From: Sorghum bicolor | Taxonomy: Eukaryota > Streptophyta > Magnoliopsida > Poales > Poaceae | Length of the DNA: 64,000 bases | Assembly: GCF_000003195.3 (NCBI RefSeq) | Contig: NC_012871.2 | Location: 64,719,802 to 64,783,801 of the forward strand | Reading direction: 5' to 3' | Shown: positions 48,018 through 59,198 of the stretch, piece by piece | How the letters are laid out: each line of letters starts with the position of its first letter | Position numbering within the stretch: the stretch's first letter is position 1 | The notes under the pieces: model-generated | What the model was told of the DNA's origin: nothing | The model's input: only the letters and a program-made list of their open reading frames with translations | The model's database searches: none | Program-made: the position numbers and the translations under genes

Positions 48018-51002
48018 CTTTTTCAACAAGCTATGAATCATGAATGTAAAGAGAGCCATTTCCTCTTCGGTGCGTGCGCTGTTCTGAAGTACTACCGTGT
48101 GCCTGTGAAGTGATCAGTGTCACACAAGTAACGGCATTGTGGACTAATGCATATGCACACCTTTACATAGGTTGGTACAGACAGGAGGCTCCCCCCCTTG
48201 TCATTACCGCGTGCTAAGCTGAGTCATGTCCTGCCTTCGTTGGCCGGGTGAGGTGTGCTTGTTGGCCAGCGGTCGTGATCACCTAATTACCGTGTTACTG
48301 TAACATGTGAAGGTTCTAATTTTTTTTTCAAGGTTTGTTTTTCGTGTGCATGTCTATGCGTGAGATTGTGATGACATTATGCGCATTATTTTCTTTTACT
48401 GGAGATACGCTGGAGAGCTAGATTGTGCACTGATGCTGTTCGTTGTAGCATCTGTTTGTCCAAGTCAAGGGTGACGTTACTGAAAGATGCGCTGGTCAAA
48501 GGAAAGCTTAATATCACCGAATATATATAGGGGATCTCGCGAACTATATAAAATAAACAAAGGCACCAACCATCTTGCGGGTAAATAAACATAGGCACCA
48601 ACCATCTGCGGGTTGTAGTGTAAGCTTATTTGTTTTAAAACAGTTGATACTCTATCTGTTTTATAACTAAAGCCACAACTATTTTGGGACGAAGTACCTG
48701 CCAACTGTGATGTGGTTGGTTTGGGGTACACCTGATCACTTACACCCAAACTTATTTCTTTGTTTCCATGGAATTGAATTTTTATTTCATGAATTAAGAA
48801 TCGCATTCCATTTCTGATCTTAATTGAAGTGTTGTCGTCGGTGAAAGCTCGATGGACAGCAATGAGATTCCTCCATAAAGGCCTTTTTTTTGTCTGAATT
48901 CATAAGAGAGAGAGTGAAGGAGATCGGTCCACCGGGGTGGTGATGAATCTCACTTTCCGTTTCTATCTCTTTTCATTTCTTACTCTCTAAATTTGACATA
49001 GATCTATACTTAAGATATAAAAAGTGGTGGAATATCAAATTCTAAGCGAAATATCCTAGTTTATGAATTAGATTCTTATTCAACCCAAATGATTCATAGC
49101 TCATGCTCTAATAGGTACCATTCTCTTTACATCCAAATGGCCTCTAATAGTATAGTCCATTCATACCCTCTCTGAAGTTACCATGTCTTCCATTTGCCCA
49201 TAATCATTGGATATAACTTGGGGTAGTTTGGACAGGCCTGGGTCCACACTCCACATGTAACGTACGTCTTGTTCACTGGTCTCCACATCAGAGTCACAGC
49301 CTCACAGGCTGAGTTGCCCGCTGCGGCTCGCTCCTGGAAGATGCGGCCTCGTGGACGCTGTGCACTGCGTTCCTGCAAGCAATGACCATATGACTGCGTC
49401 AGACCAATGAGCAGCGACCGAGGGCTGTCACAATTCACAACTCACAACATGATGAAGGACGCACATGTGCTCATGGAATGATTCGTGGCCGAGCGCCCTT
49501 CACGCTGATCTCTAGATTGATGCTCACTATAAAGTTTCTCATCAAAAAATCTAAAAATTCGACGCCTATTTAATGCCACGTCTAACCCAATTGCGGAAAC
49601 TCGACTTCGACCAGAAAGGATAAGCGAGGCTACCTCCTCTCAAGCCGTAGAGGACTTTGTTATCCTCGTATCTATCTCAATTCACATATGACGAGGTATA
49701 TTGGGGTGGAACTTAATTAAACTAATCTACGCTCAATTTCACCTTCAGTCTTGGATTTGTGGTTAAGTTGAAGGGCAGGAAGGACCACATAGTATAGTCA
49801 AACTTCAGAAGGAGCATTTGAGCAGACGGCCGGATATTAGTAATCCTGAATTCTATCCTATATTTTTCTCAGAATTCGGAATCGGACACAGATCATGCTG
49901 GATACGTCAGATTGATATATCAGAAATCCGATTTTAGTATTCAAATTTGGATACGGTACATATATTAAATGTTTGGACTCAGATAAGAACTACTTATATA
50001 GGGTTTTTGACCCTTTCGGACGGAATAATATTGGGAAATAACTGCCCTGTTTACCCGTTGCAAGTTTGGCATTTGCTAGTATACCCTCTTCGAGCCTTCC
50101 TCACCATTTTGCTTTGCACTTTATGTTTTGTAACGGACTGGTGGACTTAGACTTTCTGGTTGTTTAGGCCAGTCCTGAGAGTTTCTTGTGAGTTTTATTT
50201 GCATAGATATTTTTAATAACATGATAGTGCATTTTATAAGAGAGAGAAGAAAAGATGAAACTCTGTTGGCATGATTACCAACTATCTATGAGTCATGAAA
50301 TTAAATAGTTATAATACTATAAAATGAAGCTTTGAATTGACAGTGTGTGTTTCATCTAAATTTCATTATCTTGAAAACAAAGTCATGAAACTATTCACTA
50401 AGATGAGATTGGCCTTAGCAGGGACGGTGACTTACGAATTGGTTGGGACAGGTTAGTGCAAAATAAAAAGAGATGTTGCGATTCTGAAAGTCAGCACTCG
50501 GCATGAGCCCTTATATCATGCAATTATAGGATCCATGCTAGTCAAAATAACTCAAGTTTGATTGAATTTGTAATAAATAATATTAGCATTTATGTCTTCA
50601 AACAAAATATATTATAAAAATATATTCTATAAGTAACTAATGATACTTAATTTATATTGTTAATTATATTAATTTTTTATATAATAAATTTATTCAAAGT
50701 TCAAACTGTTTGACTCTTTGGAAAGGAAGAATTGTATTTTTTTTATTGGACGCAGGGAGTCTGATGAGCTGTAGTTTTGGGCCCTTTTTTGATAACACGG
50801 GCCCTTAATTAGGGGACCCTTGCCAGAGGGTATAAGGCCAAGCCCAGAACTGTAGGACTTCGGGCCCAGCCCAACTCTATCTTTACTGCGACCCATCAGA
50901 CAAACGGGCCGAGCCGAGCCGCCCGGCGCACCCCATCTCTCCTTTCGTCCAGCTCTCCACCGGCGGCAGGAGGCGCCGGCGCCGCCGCTAGCCCGTGGCG
51001 AG
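48018..51002. other. Intergenic between the kinase and U11/U12-35K genes
   Basis: The left part is kinase 3' UTR. Sequence from 48.4 to 50.6 kb shows no gene on either strand. At 50580-50760 AT-rich words and the end GGACGCAGGGAGT suggest a degraded Stowaway-like element. The last 250 bp form the next gene's promoter: GGGCCC at 50779-50784 and 50801-50806, and GGGCCCAGCCCA around 50862-50873 (site II type). Confidence 0.5.
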
Positions 51003-54000
51003 ATGAGCGGCGGGAGCGTGAGCGCCGTGTTCTACGCGGACAAGTACCACCCGATCCAGGCTGGCAGCATCGACGGCACGGACGTCGCGCCCCACGACAA
51101 CGCGGTCCTCCGCGCCCTCATCTGCTCCCAGGCCGGCCTCTGTGCGTGCGCGTCTCCGCTATCCCCCTCTCCGCCTACCCCCTTCCGTCTCTCTCTCTCT
51201 CGCTCTTACCTGAAACCCTGGGTTTCCCTCTCGTTTCTTTTCAGATGACCCTTTCGGCGACCCCAAGGCCTCCGGCGACCCCTACTGCACGGTCTTCGTC
51301 GGCCGTCTCTCGCGCCAGACCGACGACGACACGCTTCGGAAGGTGCGCCCCTTCTGCCCCGCCGCCTGGTGTTCCTCCTGTGGTTATGTGCTGGGTTATT
51401 CGTGATCCTCATGGTTGGGGCGGTCGATTCTCCCTTTTGCCGTTTGTGCAGGCGATGAGCAGGTATGGGAGGGTGAAGAGCATGCGGCTGGTGCGTGACA
51501 TTGGTGAGTGATACCTTGCTCCGTTGTTTTCTACAGCATAGTACTAGTGTTGTAGTAAGCATAGCGGCAATGCAGTATTCCAATTGTCCATGCGAATTGT
51601 GTGGTTCTGAGAACATGAAGAAGCATACCACAACTGCTTTATAAGCTTCACTTCAATGTGGAATATCAGCTTTCTTATTAAACCAGTAGCATTAGTTTGC
51701 AATTTTCTTGAAAATTTGCTTAAGTTTGTGGTTTTATGTTGCCCAAACTGTTTCTTTTTGCAGTTACAGGTGCTTCTCGTGGTTATGCATTTGTTGAGTA
51801 TGAAACTGACAGAGAGATGCGTCGTGCCTATGAGGTATCTGCTATTTATGGTTTGAGTTCTGTACTCTTGTTGTTTTACTGCATTGAGTCTGTGTTATAT
51901 CTAAAAGAAAATTATACATCACTGCCTTTGCCCTCAAGGATGCACACCATTCAATTATTGATGGCAGTGAAGTGATTGTTGATTACTACAGGCAACAGCT
52001 TATGCCTGGGTGGATACCAAGGAGGCTAGGTATGTACCCTGCTCAAGTACTGTTTAGAGTTTCTTGCTCAATACTTTGTGTTGATCTTTCATGTTACTTC
52101 TAATGGCCTTTTTTGCAGGAGGCGGGCTTGGAGGAATGAAAGAATCTGGACAGCTTCGCTTTGGAGGCCGAGAGAGGCCATTTCGTGCTCCTTTGTATGA
52201 TCACATGATGCCCCATTTAGTGTATCCAGTATTTTTGCCTACATAATTCATGATAATTGATGACAAATGTGCTTTGGAGTTAAAGGTTTTTGACATATCT
52301 TTTTTATACAAAATAGGCGACCTATTCCTTATGATGAACTGAAGAAGCTTGGGATCCCACCACCACCTGAAGGGCGATATATGACACGTTATCAGGTAGT
52401 TTACTGTATTTTTTTTATTTCTAACTGTTAAATGGGAGAAGTGCTCACTGTTGTTATGAAGTACTCCCTCTGTTTCAAATTGTAAGTTGTTTTAGTTTTG
52501 TCTTGAGTCTAACTTGTCTAACTTTGACCAAGTTTATGTTAACATCTACAATATAAAATAAATGCACTATTAAATATATTTCGTGGTGGTTCTAATGAAT
52601 CTTGTTTGATGTTTGTGCATTTTTCTATAAATTTGGTCAAGGCTAGAGAAGTTTAACTAAGGACAAAGCTAAATCGACTTACAATTTGGAATGGAGTACT
52701 CCGTCTGATGTTCTGTGATTTAAAATTTGTCCCATAAAAAATGATGTTCTGAGTTTTAGACACGTTGTTGGCCCACAGATCCGACGCCAAATTATGCGCT
52801 ACTGTTTATTGCCTGCCTCGGATCTCTACATGCTTGCATGCAGCGCATCTTAATTAGGAAGTAAATCACGCGCATCCCTTCTTTTAAGGGAATCATGTGT
52901 GACATACTAAGGATATTAGGGACATTTCTCTTCTCCACTATTCTGTCTGAAAAATCATAGAACATCACTTTTTTTTTGGACAGAGGGAGTACTATAGTGG
53001 CACTCTTTCGGATATTTCACTACAACATCCATACTTTTCACCCTTTAAAGGGAAAATGATTTGTTATGACATATTATTATAAATTTCATTCGCCATTGAG
53101 AATAGTGGGCAGTTTGAAACTTAGAATATTTGGTCAGGAGGAACCTTGTTTCTAATTTGCATTTTTTATCTGTACTAGCCGCTTCCTGTGTCCATTACTG
53201 AACCACATAGGCAGTGCCAGACTGGAAAACTAGTGCCTAACCATGGCACCTGTGTGCGTTCATACCGTGATGAAACTGTTATTTGCTTTATCTGCTGTCC
53301 CAACTACCGTCATGTTTTAACGAAAAAAAAACGCCATGTTTGTGGGGAAGGGATTTTGGCTATTTAACGGCCTGTTTGGTTCCCGGCCTGACAGGCAGCT
53401 TGATTGCCAGGCAATGATCCTGGCTGTCAAGTGACTGGGAGTGTTGCCTGGCTGTGAAGCCAAACACGCCCTTATGACATAACTGAAATAGCATTGCTTA
53501 CCCTACTACCACAGGTTCCACCACCACCAAGGCGGAAGAGCAGCAAGGTTGACATTGAAGATTCACCTCCTAGGAGAAGATCCAAGGACGGTGCTGGGGT
53601 TAGTACCTACAGAAGGCAAATAAGTTCTACTGACGATGATGAAACCCCTCGTAGGAGGAAAAGCAGCCATGACGGGCCAGAAGAATCACAAAGCCGGAGG
53701 AGCACAAGATCATCCATTACCAGGGAGGACAACAGGTACAGCCGTCAGAGGAAGTCCAAGGGACATGACGAAGGTTATCACATGCACAGACGAAGCCAAG
53801 AAGCAGGAGAAGTATCTCCACCAGAGGAAGGCGGTAGCTACGAAAGGGAGAGAACTTCAGAAGAACCAGGTCGCGGCACTGATCGGTACCATCACCATAG
53901 GCATCACACGGAGGGTACATATGAGAGCAGATACTCACACCACAGGGGTCATCGCAAGCGCAGACGGAGCCAAGAACTGGGCGAACTATCTCCACCAGAG

Positions 54001-54222
54001 GAAGACGTTAGCTATGAAAAGGAGAGAACTTCAGACGAACCTGGTCGCAGCCCTGATCGGTACCATCACCATCGGCATCACAGGGAGGATACATATGAGA
54101 GCAGACACTCTCACCACAGGGAGGATACATATGAAAGCAGACACTCTCACCACAGGGATCGCCGACGCCATGGGGACCGGCATCACTCCAAGAGAAGCGA
54201 AAGCCGAGATTACAGGGACTAG
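51003..54222 (+). CDS. SNRNP35: U11/U12 small nuclear ribonucleoprotein 35 kDa protein
   Basis: Eight exons, about 437 aa: 51003-51141, 51245-51342, 51452-51503, 51764-51834, 51939-52029, 52119-52194, 52317-52395, 53515-54222. The N-terminal block ([27 protein letters not shown]) is specific to the 35K protein. One RRM follows, with RNP2 VFVGRL (63-68) and RNP1 RGYAFVEY (102-109), then a U1-70K-like Gly-Arg block ([15 protein letters not shown]). The last exon is basic, rich in Arg, Ser, Glu and His. 35K is the minor-spliceosome counterpart of U1-70K and sits in the U11/U12 di-snRNP that recognises U12-type introns in the nucleus. The product is about 100 aa longer than I recall for the Arabidopsis protein, apparently because of tail repeats. 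The 1.1-kb intron 7 carries two abutting Stowaway-like MITEs and a Tourist-like one. Confidence 0.93.
52464..52696. repeat. Stowaway-like MITE 1 of an abutting pair
   Basis: TA at 52462-52463 and 52697-52698. The ends CTCCCTCTGTTTCAAATTGT and ACAATTTGGAATGGAG are inverse complements over the first ~25 bp. It lies in intron 7 of the U11/U12-35K gene. Confidence 0.75.
52699..52989. repeat. Stowaway-like MITE 2 of an abutting pair
   Basis: It starts CTCCGTCTGATGTTCTGTGA directly after the TA shared with its left neighbour and ends ATCATAGAACATCAC ... GGACAGAGGGAG before TA at 52990-52991. Its arms differ from those of neighbour 1, so it is another subfamily. Confidence 0.7.
53369..53473. repeat. 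Small Tourist-like MITE in intron 7
   Basis: The ends GGCCTGTTTGGTTCCCGG and GAAGCCAAACACGCC are imperfect inverted repeats. The interior is a run of CCTGnCAGGCAG/GCCAGGCAA words that can itself pair. It lies 41 bp before the last exon of the U11/U12-35K gene, so it also supplies sequence near the branch-site region. Confidence 0.6.
53788..54153 (+). repeat. In-frame coding repeats in the U11/U12-35K tail
   Basis: A 174-bp (58-codon) unit starting at 53788 recurs from 53962. Both copies encode RRSQE..GE.SPPEE, YE.ERTS.EPGR and DRYHHHRHH. Inside copy 2 a 36-bp unit ([12 protein letters not shown]) is itself duplicated, 54082-54117 and 54118-54153. The repeats keep frame and differ by several substitutions, so the large duplication is not brand new, while the 36-bp one is nearly identical. 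Confidence 0.9.
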
Positions 54223-55266
54223 GCCTCCAGTTACCTATACTACATCAATGTTTCATTATGTAAACTCTGATCTCACAGGTATTTATGTACTCCTTGATCT
54301 AGTAAGGTCTGCTGCTACTTGTAGGCTCTTTGCCTTATAGAGGAGAAAATGAGAAGATATGAATCGTGTATTCGTGTGTCGAATTATTTGTTCGGTTTTG
54401 TTGTCAAAACACCTCCTTTTATCTCTATATTATTATCTACCTGGATGACAGGAGAGAATATACGAATGAAATACTAAGTACAGTAAAAAAAACATCGTAG
54501 CGCAGAGCTTACTTTATCTATACAAAGATGCAATTCTCACTTTTCAAAGAGTCAAATAATTTAAATTTAATGAAAATTGTATAAGAGTACTAACATTTAG
54601 GATATAAATTAAGCACTGTTAAATTAATTATTAATTACGAAATATATTTTCGTAGTAAATCAGTTGAAGACATTATAAAATTGGTTAAAGTTAAGTTAGC
54701 TTAACTTATATTGTATAAATTTTGTAGCTATATAAACTTGGTCAAAATTAAGCTAATTTAATTTAGGCCTTGTTTAGTTCACCCCGAAAACCAAATTTTT
54801 TTTAAGATTTCCCGTCACATCAAATCTTGGAGCACATATATAGACGAAAATAAAAACTAATTGCACAGTTTGCCTGTAAATCACGAGATGAATCTTTTGA
54901 GCCTAGTTAGTCCACTATAAATAATATTTGTCAAATAAAAACGAAAATGCTACGGTGCCAAAATTCGAAATTTTTTCGAAACTAAACAAGGCCTTACACA
55001 AATCTTATGCGGGCAGAATGAGTGTATGCAATGAAAAAACTTTAATATTATAGACCCACCCACCCACACACAGTTTTTTTATAGCAAGTATATATAGAAC
55101 ATTACATGGAATATAAGAAACATCGAAACACCTCACATATCGCCAGCAGGCCAGCAACGTTGCGAGACCGTTGACTCGTCACTCCGTCCGTCCACCCACT
55201 GCTCTAGTTCGCATCGCCAGATCACGTGGCCGGCCGCCGGCCGCCGGCCTCCGGCCTCCGCTTGCA
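54223..55266. other. Intergenic: 3' flank, MITE and promoter
   Basis: 3' UTR of the U11/U12-35K gene, an AT-rich stretch (54540-54760) like a degraded Stowaway-like interior, then the Tourist-like element at 54766-54993. The promoter of the FAD oxidoreductase gene turns GC-rich from 55140. No other gene. Confidence 0.6.
54766..54993. repeat. Tourist-like MITE with TTA duplication
   Basis: Flanked by TTA at 54763-54765 and 54994-54996. The ends GGCCTTGTTTAGTTCACC and AAACTAAACAAGGCC are inverted repeats. The interior is the complement of the usual orientation (TTGCACAGTTTGCCTGTAAA, CTTTTGAGCCTAGTTAGTCC). Confidence 0.9.
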
Positions 55267-58200
55267 ATGGATGCTGTCATCGCGTTCACCTCAGGAAGCC
55301 CTAGCCCCACGCGCTTCTACTACTCAGCTTCGCCGTCGATACGCGTCCCCCAGAGCCTCTCTGTCTGCGGCCCATGGCGCGGGCGTGGGCGCCCCCTCCT
55401 CGCGCTCCGGCATCGGTCCCAGACCCAGGCCACCGCAGCGGCGGCCGGGGCGGCCGAAGTATCCCACCACGATGTTGTAGTTGTGGGCGCTGGGATCGTC
55501 GGGCTCGCCATCGCGCGCCACCTCCTCCTCCACACTTCTCTCTCCGTTGCCATCGCCGACGCTGCCGTCCCCTGCTCCGGTGCCACAGGCGCAGGTACGC
55601 TTCCTTCGGCGCTTGCGTTGATGGTTCGGTGCTTCAGCCTTCATGGCGTTGGATGTAATAAATCCTTGGGCCTCTTCCTTGGGTGGGGTTCGTTGTGGGC
55701 AGGGCAGGGATACATATGGATGTCGCACCGGAGGCCGGGGAGTGACACGTGGGAGCTGGCGCTGCGGAGCAAGCAACTTTGGGAGGAGCTGGCGGCCGAG
55801 GTTGACGGCCAGGGAGGCGGCGGTGCACGGGAGAGATTGGGTTGGATGAGGACAGGTAGAACCACGCTGCCGCTATTTTGGTGTTTATTACGTGTTGCTG
55901 TTATGGTGATTGATTAGTCTATGAATAAATTGCCATTGTCTCTAAACACTAGCAAACGAATCTGAGTAGTAGAATCGCTATGATATTAGTATATTACTTT
56001 TATTATGAATGCTACTGCACTGCTGCTAGTGAAACATTATTACCATCTCCTGCAGCCATGGATTTGATGCCACTCCTGCTAGTCCTTGCTGTGCTGATAG
56101 TCTGATTCTTAAGTCCATCCATCCATTACTCGAGTTTACTGATATCGTTTTTTTAGATGTCCTATCATGGAAATTACATGCTCTGTGCTGTATTACTCTG
56201 TGTCATTTCTCAGTCTCAAAACATGATTTTAAACAGAATGTAACATGTTGCTATTGAGTTTGTTAAGGAAGCTTGCTAGTTGGGAGAACTTCGGAAGAGC
56301 TGGACACATTGGAGGAAAGGACCAAGGTTCTGTCTCAGGCAGGCATACATGTGGAATTCTTGTCAGCCTCTTCATTACATGCATTAGAACCGGCACTCAG
56401 TGTAGGGAAAGATGGTGGTGCTATGTTCTTGCCACAAGACTGTCAGATTGATGCATTCCAGGCTGTCTCTTTGATTGAGAAGGTTTTTTTTTCCTTCAGG
56501 AGTTTGGTTTTGTTCTGCAATGTGCGCTGTTAACAGTGTCTCACTGATATTTCTTGGTTCATTTTCTTATGCAAGACCAATAACTCATATTCCTCAGAAG
56601 GAAGGTATAGGGAGTTCTATAATGATCCTGCCATGTCATTAATAAGGTATTCAAGTTTCTTATTTTTAGACAACCTTTGTTCATTAATTGAAGAATACTT
56701 CCAACTACCAGGCTTGTGTTATCTATCTGTTAGGAATTCAGATGTTATTTTCTAATCTCAAAGTTATTTCCCTTTCTCCGCATCACTGATAAATAACAAC
56801 TGATTTTATTCTATGCAGATCGGAGGTTACTGGAACAGTTGAAGCTGTCCAAACTTCCAGAAACATATTGTATGGCAGAAAAGCTTTTATAATTGCTTCT
56901 GGCGCCTGGACTCGATCCTTATTGCATAGTTTCTTAGAACCAGCTTTGATGTTGGATATTCCTGTCAAACCACGAAAGGTATATCTGAAATTTCTTGGAT
57001 TGATTTTTGTTCTGAAAGTTTTGGTACTGACCACTCAGCCATCTTCATATTATTGGTCATCATATGTTTACCTGATATGGAAAATAACAGAGTGGATTGG
57101 ATTTTATGTATTCTTTCAAGATTTGTTGTGTATGTTTACGTGAGATGCAGCACAGCCAGTAATACTATATTGGATTTGGGCTCTTGAATATTCCTTTTGA
57201 CTTGGAAACAATGCTACCTGATTATAAATAAGAGTTATGTAAGTGCGTAACCTTTTGCATGAACTAAGGCAAGGAGTTGACAGTCAAAATGAGCCTGTGA
57301 AAGTGCCATGTCAGACTGATCTGTTGACCAATGACCACAGCTTGACATTTGTCCTCTAATAGATCTGTAAATCCTCATATGTTATTCCTTGCTACATATA
57401 GCATTTATAAATTCCTGTTATCTAATCCAACAATTAACAACATAGAAAAGAAATAATCTCACATATTTCCTGTTCAGGGCCATCTTCTTGTGTTGGAGAA
57501 ATTTGACAAGGTTAAGTTGAATCATGCCCTGATGGAGGTAGGATATGTTGACCATCAGATTGCTAAGCCAAATAGCACACACATGGCTTCAGAATCTAGT
57601 GAAGATGAGCTTGGTGCTTTATCCGTATCAATGACTGCAACCGTAGATACAAAGGGGAATTTAGTTCTAGGTAATTTACGGAGCACAGTCTTCTCCTGTT
57701 GCTCCAAGTTCCAGTTTCTTCTTAGGAGCAAAACAAGAATTCCATTTTAAGTGACCTACAGGAAATAGTTGAATATATGGCATGTTTATACTACAGGAAG
57801 CAGCCGGGAGTTCAAAGGTTTTTCGAGGGAGGTTGATAGATCCGTTGTTCAGTGTATATGGGAACGTGCAGGAGAGTTTTTTCCTGCAATGAAGAATGTT
57901 TCTTTTGATATTGATCAGAATACTCAAATCAGAATAGGGCATCGCCCATACAGTAAGTTTCTTAACAAGAAAAAGAGAAGCATAGTCTGAATTCTTCATT
58001 ACAATGCTATTATCTTTGTGCCCTTATCTGATACTAACAGAAACAAATACCTTATCTGTTTCAGTGCCTGATGGAAAGCCAGTTATTGACTTTATTCCTG
58101 ATCTGCCAAATATTTTGATTGCAACAGGACATGAAGGAAATGGACTTACTTTGGTGAGTCACTGATCACTGTATCAATTTTCTCCAGTTGCTAGTGTTTC

Positions 58201-58746
58201 TGTGTTACATTATTTTTCTGTTTAGTTAGGCAGTTGAAATGTAGGTATTGTGCCAGTGGTTCTGTCATTAGATACAGAGCGATCTTTCCTTGAATGGGAC
58301 TAGGAACTCTTTTGTGGTATAGGGGTGAAGGGTGGAGAGTTCCTGGATCCAGTTCTTTGAGCACACATAAATCTGTATAAGCATAATGTACCCTCACACT
58401 CCTGGTCAACAGTAGTTACAGAAAAACTAGATAAGATAGATACCTTGTTTCCTGGTGGAGCTGATTCATGGTAGTTGAATTACTTTGCGTGAGGGCTGCC
58501 ATGTTCCTGATTCCAAATAAGATGAAGCTGTTTCATGCCAACAGGGATGCAGGCACTCTGCTCTCTACTATTCTACTGTCATTTTCCTTATAAGAAGATA
58601 GAAGAGTTAATGTTGTTCTGCCAATTTTTCTTTAGGCACTAGGCACTGCTGAAATGGTCACCGATATGATTCTTGGGAATCCTGGAAAAGTGAGCCACTC
58701 ACCTTTCTCCATCAAACACAGATTTTCAGGTAATTTTGGTAAATAG
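55267..58746 (+). CDS. FAD-dependent oxidoreductase of the DAO family, probably plastidial
   Basis: Nine exons, about 491 aa: 55267-55594, 55703-55855, 56268-56482, 56576-56646, 56819-56978, 57478-57670, 57797-57952, 58065-58153, 58636-58746. Residues 1-65 are rich in Ser, Arg and Ala with few acidic residues, like a chloroplast transit peptide. The dinucleotide fold follows: DVVVVGAGIVGLAIARH, with GxGxxG at 74-79. Next come ATGAGQGYIWMSHR, the FAD-binding AFIIASGAWT, RIGHRPYMPDGKPVIDF, and the C-terminal FAD motif ATGHEGNGLTLALGTAEMV. This is the D-amino-acid oxidase/glycine oxidase fold; the plant proteins it resembles (the At5g48440 type) have no firmly known substrate. The start at 55267 is preferred because the family N-terminus is short; an in-frame ATG lies at 55171. 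The gene is tail-to-tail with the CDPK pseudogene. Confidence 0.88.
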
Positions 58747-59198
58747 GTCCGAATTCTGCTTCTTCTTCTTTTTTGGAAAAAATATTCATGTTTTTGTGAT
58801 TCAGACTTTTTCTTGTCTCCAACACAGTTTAAAACCAGGACTTGCTTTTTTATGCCTTGAAAGCTAATTTTCAAGACAACTTTCTTTATTTTGTTTATGT
58901 ATTCTAGCTCTTTACTTGCACACAATGTGTTTTCAATATAGAACTACTGAATTGGAGATCAAACCAATTTATTACTCAGCTTTCAAGTTGTGTCGTTTAC
59001 TCGAATTGGTGTTTTACTAACTTCAGTTTGTTCGAAATGGTCAAACATAGGTTGCATACAATTCCAGGATCCTAACACCTACCGGAAGCTTTAAAACCTT
59101 ATGACCGATAGTGAAGTGAATCACTTCTTTTCCTTTCCTTTTGTTGCAATTACAGTGTGATCAATATTTTAGTGATTAATTAGTTTACTGAGTACTAA
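58747..59198. other. Intergenic between tail-to-tail genes
   Basis: 3' UTR of the oxidoreductase gene. I could not find the end of the CDPK-like EF-hand 4 here, although it would be expected next on the minus strand. No other feature seen. Confidence 0.5.

Noticed and set aside
55267..58746. L-2-hydroxyglutarate dehydrogenase
   Set aside because: The fold is related, but the block after the GxGxxG motif reads SGATGAGQGYIWMSHR rather than the HNSGVIH type of L2HGDH.
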